DNA of 27,864 nt, from positions 1 through 27,864 of the IMG/VR virus record IMGVR_UViG_3300021964_000399, one strand, 5' to 3'. A program made the position numbers and the translations under genes. The notes under the pieces were generated by a model. That model did not search any database and was not told where the DNA came from. It saw nothing but the letters and a program-made list of their open reading frames with translations. The DNA comes from a virus. Shown here in pieces: positions 7,438 to 14,215 of this stretch. How positions within the stretch are numbered: position 1 is the stretch's first letter; each line of letters starts with the position of its first letter.

Positions 7438-10367
7438 TGGGCATTTTCAATGGTACGTTTAGACAACACATTATTGACGAATTAAATTTTAGAAAGAGTC
7501 GTGAAGCTCGTCAACAAGTATATCATCCAACTGCAAGGGTGACCGCTCTTGTTGAAGGTAATCTAAATGGCGAACAACTAAGAGGGTTCACCTTGGGTAT
7601 TCCAGATACCAACTTGGTCAAATCACTAGATCAAATGACCAACATTGATGGTAGAGGTACTGTTGTTGGAATCACGTACAATGAATCCACCCCAAGAGAA
7701 GTGAGAGTTGATAGTAAAATTAATTTGCCATCTCCCGGCGTAACTGACATAACAATCTCAACACAATCAAAAGGTGGTTTAGTATTTAAAGCCACGGTAA
7801 ATTTTAAGTTCTATGGTAAAGAACAGTATGATTTTATTTATCAAACATTTATGCGTCCCGGTAACCCCATTCTCATTGAATATGGTCACACCAGAACTGC
7901 CGAATCTGTTTCAAATTTTAACGACTTGGGGTTCTTTAAAAATTTAGACGACACAACTCCATTTGAAAATGATATTAAACAGGTTAGTAGATTACCCGCA
8001 GGACGCTCTGATGGACGAGTTGCTGGATTGGTTTCCAATTTTAAAATTAGTCTAAATGAAAATAATGAGTATGAAGGTTCAATAGATATTATTAATGCTT
8101 TGGAGTTTATATTCAATTTACCCCCAGAAGATACATTTTTATCCTATAAAGATAATGAATTTTCTGACTCAATTAAAAATAATTTTGGTTATTCCGAAGA
8201 CGAAGAATATGATCCAGAATATGATAGAATTTTTCAATTAGTTCAAGATGACATCCCAGACAATTATGCTGAGTTAAATTCTTATGCTAATCATATATTA
8301 AGTTCAACTGAGATTAAAGTAAAAACAACAGTAAGAGAAATACAACTGGATGGGTCACTAATTTTGGGTGGTGGTCAGGGCCCCGGCGAACAGGCGGCTC
8401 AGGCCGGAGCTTCCTTAGCTGGTATTGGAATAGATGAAACTATTGAGGCTTCGTTAATTTCGTTAATGAACCAAACTGATTCTAATTTTGTTTGGGTATC
8501 GTTAAATTATGTATTGGATAGATTACTTCCATACATTCTAAAACGCAGTGTGATTTATAAAGATGGTTCGTATCAAACATTGGTCGGGACTGTTGCTCAA
8601 ATAAAAGATTATTCAGAAGGAAAAGATTTTATATCAAATATAATCGGCCGTAGGGCCGCTAGAAATAGATTGAGAGAATCCTCTCAAGAAGCATTTGAAA
8701 ATTTACTACCAGATACAGATGCTCCTATTTTTTTATATGAACCCATTGGCCATTGGTCAATATTACGTTCTAATAATACAAAAAATGTTATTATAAATAA
8801 TAAAAATTTATATACTACTTACATAAAGACTAGTAGAGAAGATGATTATAAGGAAAAATTTGAAACAGAAGAATTTGATTCAAATAAATTTTTTAAAATA
8901 GAACCTTCTTGGGAATTTAAAGAACAATACGGAACCGTTTCTGAAGAAGATTTTACTAAAGTTAAAAACTCTGGAATTTTTATAAATTATCAAAAAGTTA
9001 GAAATGCTTTTATAAATTCTAAATCTATTGCGGAAGCTGTTACTAGATTATTAACTTTAATAAACAATAGTACAAATGGTGTTTTAAATTTAAAAATGAA
9101 AAATATTTCAATTGATGAGGGTGACAGTGAAATATTTAAAATTGTTATCTACGACGAAAATAAATTACCAACTCAAATTCAAGATATTTATAATTTTTTT
9201 GAAGATGATTTAACAGAAGCTATTTCATACAATTTTGATTTTTCGTTACCGTCGTCGGTTGCATCCACAGTTTTAGCCAATTCTTTTAATACTGGAGAGA
9301 AGGATGTTGTTGGTGACGCAGCTAGCAAACAATTAATAGATAACGGATACGATGGAAATATTATCAGTATGATATCCCCATCGTCAGAAGAAATAATAAG
9401 ACCTACGGAACCTAAATTAAAGTCCATTAATATTTTTCGTAGAGACAAAAGCCGTCGAAAAAATGGTGTTAACTCAGAGCCATCAAGTGAAGAAGCCGAT
9501 ACTGCAATTGAAAATTACTTTGATAAAATAGGTGAAGTTTATTCTAGTATTATAGGTTATCAAGAAATTGTTCCGCCGGGCATGAAATCTCAAATAATAC
9601 GAAGTGGGTTATTCAATACGCTACCCACCAGTGCAAAAATATCAATAAAATTAAATGGATTAGATGGATTTAGATTTGGTGATATGTTTACTGTTAGAAA
9701 TATGTTACCGTCTCCATACGATGAAAATAATATATTCATGTTAACTGGATATAAACATGATATTAGTTCTGATAATTGGATAACAACAATTGATGGCATC
9801 ATGATCGCATCAACTCCAGAGGAAAAACGACCACCACAATTATCAGAAAATGTTGGGACCGCTTTGTTGCCCGGGGTAACTCCAGACTTTGAACCTTTCC
9901 TACCTGCCGAAAAAGATTTAAGTACTTTAAGTTCTACATTAAGACAAATTGTTGAAGAAGTTAAAACTAGATTACCTACTACTGGGTTTGGTGTGGACGG
10001 TTCTCTTGGATTAGAAATGGTTGTTATATCAGCTCGTCGCAGTCCACAAGAAAATGCTAGGGCGGGTGGCTCAGAAAATTCTAGACATTTAACTGGTCAT
10101 GCTGTAGATATACAATTGTTTGAAAAAACATTATTACCGACTGCATCGTATAGAGTTTTAACAAAGCCGCAGTTTATAGGACCGTCAAACGGATATCAAA
10201 CTAGGCAAAAAACTGCATATGTCGCAGTGGCTCAAATATTTAAGCAGGTTGCTTCCGAGGCTAACCCCAGTGTTTCTTTACGGTGGGGAGCGTTAGAATC
10301 TTGGGGAGGAGATTTTTCAACTCTACAAGACCCAAACCATTTTGATATACCAACATCACTACCATAG
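7437..10367 (+). CDS. Baseplate hub protein with C-terminal M15 peptidase
   Basis: A 976-residue fusion. Residues 1 to about 810 look like a large gp27/gpD-type hub protein: beta-rich, with a GDMFTVRNMLP...GYKHDISSDNWITTIDG segment near 755-785 that is typical of tail hubs. Residues about 840-976 form a peptidase M15 domain: SRHLTGHAVD carries the S-x-H-x(2)-G-x-A-x-D pattern with H884 and D891, and H968 in DPNHFDI is the third zinc ligand, preceded by SWGGDF. Such enzymes cut peptide cross-links of peptidoglycan, so the domain should help tail penetration, as gp5 lysozyme does in T4. A Gly-rich linker (GGGQGPGEQAAQAGAS, encoded by GC-rich DNA) sits near 312-330. It stops with TAG and the next gene is in the same frame. 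Confidence 0.8.
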   Translation: MGIFNGTFRQHIIDELNFRKSREARQQVYHPTARVTALVEGNLNGEQLRGFTLGIPDTNLVKSLDQMTNIDGRGTVVGITYNESTPREVRVDSKINLPSPGVTDITISTQSKGGLVFKATVNFKFYGKEQYDFIYQTFMRPGNPILIEYGHTRTAESVSNFNDLGFFKNLDDTTPFENDIKQVSRLPAGRSDGRVAGLVSNFKISLNENNEYEGSIDIINALEFIFNLPPEDTFLSYKDNEFSDSIKNNFGYSEDEEYDPEYDRIFQLVQDDIPDNYAELNSYANHILSSTEIKVKTTVREIQLDGSLILGGGQGPGEQAAQAGASLAGIGIDETIEASLISLMNQTDSNFVWVSLNYVLDRLLPYILKRSVIYKDGSYQTLVGTVAQIKDYSEGKDFISNIIGRRAARNRLRESSQEAFENLLPDTDAPIFLYEPIGHWSILRSNNTKNVIINNKNLYTTYIKTSREDDYKEKFETEEFDSNKFFKIEPSWEFKEQYGTVSEEDFTKVKNSGIFINYQKVRNAFINSKSIAEAVTRLLTLINNSTNGVLNLKMKNISIDEGDSEIFKIVIYDENKLPTQIQDIYNFFEDDLTEAISYNFDFSLPSSVASTVLANSFNTGEKDVVGDAASKQLIDNGYDGNIISMISPSSEEIIRPTEPKLKSINIFRRDKSRRKNGVNSEPSSEEADTAIENYFDKIGEVYSSIIGYQEIVPPGMKSQIIRSGLFNTLPTSAKISIKLNGLDGFRFGDMFTVRNMLPSPYDENNIFMLTGYKHDISSDNWITTIDGIMIASTPEEKRPPQLSENVGTALLPGVTPDFEPFLPAEKDLSTLSSTLRQIVEEVKTRLPTTGFGVDGSLGLEMVVISARRSPQENARAGGSENSRHLTGHAVDIQLFEKTLLPTASYRVLTKPQFIGPSNGYQTRQKTAYVAVAQIFKQVASEANPSVSLRWGALESWGGDFSTLQDPNHFDIPTSLP

Positions 10368-10376
10368 GATATTATT

Positions 10377-10790
10377 ATGTCATTCATAGTAACGATTAAA
10401 AACACAATGCCCGTGGTCAAACAAAAAGACATAAACAGAAAGTTTATGTATCGTTATTTTGCTAGTAAAGCAAACCAACTACGTGAAACTCCTGTTAATA
10501 ATATTCAACGAGAGGGTGTTGTGTACGAAATAACTCGTAGAGATTACGAAAGATATCTTGATAATAACTTTGTAGTTACTGGTCACCTAAAGTGGCTTAT
10601 TGTGGGTAAGAAAGAAGACATGACCATAATGGTAGACACGGCAAATCCAAATTACGAAGACGGAAAAGAACCCATCACCATCCCAGGCGTCTTGACACAG
10701 AACGAAGCTAGTGTTATGTTTCTTAGTAGGAAACTTCCTCCTATAAAAAGCTATCTAAGGAAATACGATCAATTCTATGTCGGTGAGTAA
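10377..10790 (+). CDS. Unknown phage protein, 137 aa
   Basis: Not recognised. It is a soluble, basic protein. The N-terminal region (KQKDINRKFMYRYFASKANQL) is probably helical, followed by beta-rich parts (GHLKWLIVGKKEDMTIMV), and it ends with KLPPIKSYLRKYDQFYVGE. There is no signal peptide or membrane segment. It starts 9 bases after the hub gene's TAG, in the same frame, with a weak AGGA ribosome binding site. It overlaps the polymerase-like gene by one base (TAATG). The tight coupling suggests it works with one of these neighbours, perhaps the polymerase-like protein, but nothing in the sequence shows how. Confidence 0.7.
   Translation: MSFIVTIKNTMPVVKQKDINRKFMYRYFASKANQLRETPVNNIQREGVVYEITRRDYERYLDNNFVVTGHLKWLIVGKKEDMTIMVDTANPNYEDGKEPITIPGVLTQNEASVMFLSRKLPPIKSYLRKYDQFYVGE
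10692..10720 (+). promoter_or_regulatory. Possible internal promoter before the family A polymerase-like gene
   Basis: TTGACA (10692-10697), 17 bases, TATGTT (10715-10720), lying inside the 137-residue gene about 70 bases before the next ATG. The -35 is perfect and the -10 matches four of six. Because TTG ACA also encodes Leu-Thr in the host gene, a chance match is possible. Confidence 0.35.
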
Positions 10791-12028
10791 TGCTATATAC
10801 CAATGGTGAACACCTAAGAACAATCCTAACGAACGACCAAAAAAAGATTGTTCTGTATGTGTTATCAGACCACAACCAGCATTCCATTCACACCTCTCTG
10901 TCTTGTATGTACATCAAAACGCAAGACGGTGAATATTATTCCTCATTTGACCACCCAGATTATCCTACACAATCTGCAGAAGGTCTGGTCATCAACAATG
11001 CTTATACAATTGATATCAAAGAATTGTTGAATGTTGGTGTAACGGTAAACAATTGCATCGACCTACTACAGTTTCACGATATGCCAGATCGGTCAACGTT
11101 ACAACATTTCTATAAAGTAAAGCTAGGTAATGTAACAAATATCAACCGCATCATTCCAGTGTATGACCACGTTAATCATATGAAAGGTATGGTCAAGCAA
11201 CTAGGAGTCACCGCCAATACTGTACATTCTGACCGATACTATAAGATGTATCACCAGATGATGCCCTATGTATTCTCCCAATTAGAACGTCGAGGCGTAC
11301 CTGTAAACCCCGAACTATTCGCCCACCACTATGGGGAAGACAAGCAATATCTCATACGGGAGAACAGAGTATACACCTCCTATAATCTATATACAAAAAC
11401 AGGACGACCAAGCAATACTCATGGTGGAATTAACTATGCTGCACTCAATAAAACCGATGGATCTCGCCAGGCATTTGCTAGTGACAAGTTATTGGTCAAC
11501 ATTGATTTCAATAGTTATCATTTACACTTGATTTGTAACAAATTAGACATACAAATTCCCGACGATCTCCATTCTTGGCTAGGAAAACAGTATTTTGATA
11601 CCGAAAATTTAACAAGTGACCAATATGAAGAGTCCAAAAAGATAACATTCAAGAATCTATATGGTTATGAGTTAGAAGAACGAGTAAAACACATAGATTT
11701 GTTTAAGCAGGTCGAACAACTTCAAGAAACGCTGTGGATTCAGTACCAGCATTCAGGTTTTCTCTTAACCGACTACCATAATACAATTGTAGTAGACAAT
11801 CCTAGTAAAAATAAAGTTTTCAATTATTATATTCAGTCATTAGAGACAGAAACCAATGTTAGACAATTATATAATTTGATTCGTGATAATTTGACGCCAG
11901 TTTTATACACATACGACTCAATGGTGTTTGAAATTGCACGAGAAGATGCAGAAAGAACCAGAGATTTGCTGAAAGAAAGACTTTTATATCCGTACAGCGT
12001 AAATGTTGGTCATAATTTGGACTTTTGA
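10790..12028 (+). CDS. Compact, divergent family A DNA polymerase-like protein
   Basis: A 412-residue protein in which the family A (Pol I) polymerase landmarks appear in the correct order. QLERRGVPVN (164-173) matches the segment that opens the Pol I thumb, TKTGRPSNT (202-210) the TGR motif, and LVNIDFNSYHL (235-245) motif A with D239. DDLHSWLGKQYF (258-269) matches the 'DIH' helix. Motif B is SKKITFKNLYG, with K283, F287, Y291 and G292. NYYIQS (345-350) has the conserved N and Q, and YTYDSMVFEI (373-382) is motif C with D376. Both metal-binding aspartates remain, but HDE has become YDS. Only about 30 residues separate the thumb opening from TGR, so the thumb is nearly absent. The first 150 residues match no exonuclease motif that I can see. 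It may be a specialised or repair polymerase, or an inactive relative. Confidence 0.7.
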   Translation: MLYTNGEHLRTILTNDQKKIVLYVLSDHNQHSIHTSLSCMYIKTQDGEYYSSFDHPDYPTQSAEGLVINNAYTIDIKELLNVGVTVNNCIDLLQFHDMPDRSTLQHFYKVKLGNVTNINRIIPVYDHVNHMKGMVKQLGVTANTVHSDRYYKMYHQMMPYVFSQLERRGVPVNPELFAHHYGEDKQYLIRENRVYTSYNLYTKTGRPSNTHGGINYAALNKTDGSRQAFASDKLLVNIDFNSYHLHLICNKLDIQIPDDLHSWLGKQYFDTENLTSDQYEESKKITFKNLYGYELEERVKHIDLFKQVEQLQETLWIQYQHSGFLLTDYHNTIVVDNPSKNKVFNYYIQSLETETNVRQLYNLIRDNLTPVLYTYDSMVFEIAREDAERTRDLLKERLLYPYSVNVGHNLDF

Positions 12029-12039
12029 ATTTTACAAAC

Positions 12040-12053
12040 CTATTTATTGATGT
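12040..12053 (+). promoter_or_regulatory. Second CTATTTAT-type upstream motif
   Basis: CTATTTATTGATGT matches the element at 2573-2586 in 12 of 14 positions and lies 18 bases before the next ATG in a 43-base gap. It may be a phage-specific promoter. Its last bases form the left arm of the adjacent hairpin. Confidence 0.3.
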
Positions 12054-12070
12054 ACCTTTTTTGGACATCA
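12048..12070 (+). promoter_or_regulatory. RNA hairpin over the ribosome binding site of the 12072 gene
   Basis: TGATGT(A)CC pairs with GGACATCA: eight base pairs, one bulged A, and a loop of six T. The right arm ends one base before the ATG and contains the only Shine-Dalgarno-like bases (GGA). A folded mRNA should block initiation, so this may be a translational operator or thermosensor-like element. It is not a typical terminator because no U-tract follows the stem. Confidence 0.45.
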
Positions 12071-12071
12071 T

Positions 12072-12461
12072 ATGAAAACACAATTGCTTTCAACTTTTTG
12101 TAAGTCTGATGAGTTGCACGATACTTACAAAAAAGTACTAGATAAATATGAGGTAGTATTCGAAAAAATATTTGTGCTGGAAAATGTTGAAGATATTAAC
12201 CAGTTAATTTTGACGTATAATGTGGTCAATGCTGACTTACGTGATATTTTAGAATCAACTATTTCCGTTCACAGAAAAAAACAAACAAATACTATTTATA
12301 CTATAAATGCACTTAATAAACTTATCATGGAAAAAAACAATGGTATTCTTGATAAGAAGTTTCTTGTAGATTGGTCAGAATTAGAAAACACAATCTTGGT
12401 TACGGCGTATGGAAAATTAAAAAAGATATCGACACAAATAAGTGAAATAATACATTTGTAG
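12072..12461 (+). CDS. Unknown helical protein, 129 aa
   Basis: Not recognised. It is predicted to be almost wholly alpha-helical, with heptad-like hydrophobic spacing (YKKVLDKYEVVFEKIFVLENV, then LNKLIMEKNNGILDKKFLVDWSEL). It has one Cys (C10) and no membrane segment. A UvsY-type recombination mediator of similar size was considered, because uvsY lies near baseplate genes in T4, but no convincing motif was found. Its start lies next to a hairpin that would mask the ribosome binding site. It ends with TAG, and the next gene starts in the same frame 9 bases on with GTG, so coupled translation or limited readthrough could link the two. Confidence 0.7.
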   Translation: MKTQLLSTFCKSDELHDTYKKVLDKYEVVFEKIFVLENVEDINQLILTYNVVNADLRDILESTISVHRKKQTNTIYTINALNKLIMEKNNGILDKKFLVDWSELENTILVTAYGKLKKISTQISEIIHL

Positions 12462-12470
12462 TCAGATACC

Positions 12471-12776
12471 GTGAGCAAAGTCATGGCATTTTTAGATTCT
12501 AATATTCCACTAAAACAAGTATTGGTAGGAGTTACTGCCATTACAGCGTTTGTATTTAGTTTGGGACAAATTAGTTCTAGATTTAATGCCGTCGAATCTA
12601 CACTAACTAATCTTATGTCAGAAGAAGAAAGTATGGCTACAAAAGAAGAATTAAATGTGGTGGGGGAGAGACTTAGTAAGAAAATTCAAATACAAAATGA
12701 TCAACAAGAACTTATTCATGAGCTTGAATTAGAACTTCAAGAATTACGAATTAGATTTGAAGAACATAATCACTGA
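12471..12776 (+). CDS. Small membrane protein with coiled coil
   Basis: A 101-residue protein, taken from GTG at 12471; ATG at 12483 is an equally possible start four codons later. One membrane helix lies at about 16-34 (QVLVGVTAITAFVFSLGQI). The rest is a charged coiled coil (SSRFNAVESTLTNLM, then QQELIHELELELQELRIRFEEH). An N-terminal anchor with a C-terminal coiled coil is the form of an inner-membrane spanin (Rz-like), though small membrane adaptors of other function look the same. No o-spanin is next to it, which weakens that reading. The 129-residue gene upstream is in frame; the basic gene downstream starts 2 bases after its stop. Confidence 0.65.
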   Translation: MSKVMAFLDSNIPLKQVLVGVTAITAFVFSLGQISSRFNAVESTLTNLMSEEESMATKEELNVVGERLSKKIQIQNDQQELIHELELELQELRIRFEEHNH

Positions 12777-12793
12777 GAATGAGAATGAGAATG
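12775..12793 (+). repeat. Tandem hexamer GAGAAT at a gene start
   Basis: Three tandem copies of GAGAAT plus a final G give three successive in-frame ATG codons (12779, 12785, 12791) at the start of the next gene. Slippage here would change the number of N-terminal Met-Arg pairs without breaking the frame. Each copy also supplies a weak GAGA ribosome binding sequence for the next ATG. Confidence 0.6.
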
Positions 12794-14116
12794 TTAAATG
12801 AAATGTTAGACGAAGACGGAGAAGCTGCTGCACAAGCTAAACAGATGGGCCTTATCTCAAAAGGATGGGGCCGCTGGGCTGATCCAAGAACAGGCAAGGT
12901 CACACATAAAACCGATGGTAATAGATTAGTAGCGGTGGACCCACAACAACAAGAACCAAGTGGTGGTCAAGAACCAGACTTAGATAAAGTTGCACAAGAT
13001 TTGGACAAATCAAAAAATACTGGCAACGTTACACAAGACTTAGATAAAAAAGAACCCAACTTTACACGTGACACGGGCCCAGGCGAATCCCCAGCGGGTG
13101 GAGAGGCAAATAAACAACGTATTGATAGTTTCTTAGATAAAGTTTCTACTGTTAAAAATAAGGATAAAGCTGCAAAACTTATTCATAATAAAATTCAACA
13201 CATAGATAAACAATGGACGGGAGTTTTTGATACTACACCCAAAGACCCAATGTATAAAAATTATGGTGGTGCTGACTTTGAAGACGATTTATACTATTTG
13301 GAAAAGGGTTATAAAAAAATTGTTGGTAAACCATACAAAGCAAAAGATTTTGCTGATAAACCAAAAAATACTGGCAACGTTGGAATGGGATCGTCACCAG
13401 AGAAAGATAGAGCTAAGCTACGTAATAAATTCCTTAAGAAAGGAACGGCTGACGCGGCCCGAGCAAAACGATTGGGTGATACTAGACCACACGCTGTTAA
13501 AAACCTATCCGATAAAGACCTTGAAAAAAGAATGAATAAGATCAGTGATTACATGGATGACGTAAAGGCCGATATGCGTGGTGGGACGGGATCATATAGA
13601 GACAAGTATCGGAAGACTACTGAACCAGAAAGAAAAGCCTTTAAAATATATCACGACGAATTTGAAAAAAGACGAAAAGGTAAAGTTGGTCCCAAGCCCG
13701 GCGCCCAATCCGATCCTAGTGCTCTTAATGTAAAAGGAGATAAAGCTAATAAATTAAAACGTGCACAATCTCTTAGACAGGCTTGGAAACAAAAAGGAAA
13801 CGCTGAAGCACAAGCCACATTCGCTAGAGACTTTCCTAAACAGTATGCTTTAGATGTGGCTAGTCAACAAGGAAAAGACTTAGCGTCGAAAATATCTAGA
13901 GATATGAAAGGGAAGGGGCCAGAATGGAAAAAGCAAGCTGCCGCTCAATTAAAACAACATAAGGCCCGGGTAGAAAAAATTCGTTCGATGGATGACGACA
14001 CACAATTCAAAGGCGACATGGATCAACGTAGATCGGAGTTAGATAAATTAAGAGGAGACGGCGACGATACTGTTTCTGGAATGAGTGGTAAGCGTGCTAG
14101 GATCGTAAGAAGATAA
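12779..14116 (+). CDS. Basic low-complexity phage protein, 445 aa
   Basis: Function not recognised. The start is one of three tandem ATGs; 12791 (MLNEMLDEDGEAAAQ) is a good alternative. Near the N-terminus is KQMGLISKGWGRWADPRTGKVTH, followed by DGNRLVAV, a short module (G-W-G-R-W...G.VTHKT..G.LV.V) that I recall from other T4-like phage proteins of unknown role. The rest is Lys/Asp/Gln-rich and hydrophilic, with DLDK repeats (about 68-92), two NTGNV segments and a C-terminal part rich in KKQAAAQLKQHKA-type helices. There is no membrane segment or enzyme motif. It could be an internal virion or DNA-binding protein. It is the last gene before the gp32 promoter. Confidence 0.75.
   Translation: MRMRMLNEMLDEDGEAAAQAKQMGLISKGWGRWADPRTGKVTHKTDGNRLVAVDPQQQEPSGGQEPDLDKVAQDLDKSKNTGNVTQDLDKKEPNFTRDTGPGESPAGGEANKQRIDSFLDKVSTVKNKDKAAKLIHNKIQHIDKQWTGVFDTTPKDPMYKNYGGADFEDDLYYLEKGYKKIVGKPYKAKDFADKPKNTGNVGMGSSPEKDRAKLRNKFLKKGTADAARAKRLGDTRPHAVKNLSDKDLEKRMNKISDYMDDVKADMRGGTGSYRDKYRKTTEPERKAFKIYHDEFEKRRKGKVGPKPGAQSDPSALNVKGDKANKLKRAQSLRQAWKQKGNAEAQATFARDFPKQYALDVASQQGKDLASKISRDMKGKGPEWKKQAAAQLKQHKARVEKIRSMDDDTQFKGDMDQRRSELDKLRGDGDDTVSGMSGKRARIVRR
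13011..13381 (+). repeat. Direct repeat encoding KNTGNV
   Basis: A 20-base sequence encoding Lys-Asn-Thr-Gly-Asn-Val occurs identically at 13011-13030 and 13362-13381 inside the basic 445-residue gene. Identity at the DNA level over 350 bases suggests recent internal duplication or recombination of a linker unit. Confidence 0.6.
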
Positions 14117-14140
14117 ATTGTAACAACTAAACTATAAGAC

Positions 14141-14169
14141 TTGACAACAACACTAAAAACCATTAGATT
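14141..14169 (+). promoter_or_regulatory. Promoter of gp32
   Basis: TTGACA (14141-14146), 17-base spacer, TAGATT (14164-14169), in the 99-base gap before gp32. The predicted transcript has a leader of about 40 bases that is A/U-rich, with at most a weak GTTTA/TAAAC pairing, and ends with AAGGAGAAG before the ATG. An unstructured A/U leader is what autogenous repression by gp32 needs in T4. Confidence 0.6.
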
Positions 14170-14215
14170 ACATATGTAGTTTAAAATTAAACCCTAAACA
14201 ATAAGGAGAAGTACT

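Noticed and set aside
8792-8799. TATAAATA, the T4 late promoter core, inside the hub gene
   Set aside because: It lies mid-gene in very AT-rich coding sequence, with no gene start downstream.
12072-12461. UvsY assignment for the 129-residue helical protein
   Set aside because: Only size and helical character agree; no shared motif could be pointed to.
12300-12541. General reassignment of TAG to an amino acid
   Set aside because: No long gene has an internal TAG, and TAG after 710 and 7160 leads only to short extensions. Only site-specific readthrough remains worth testing.
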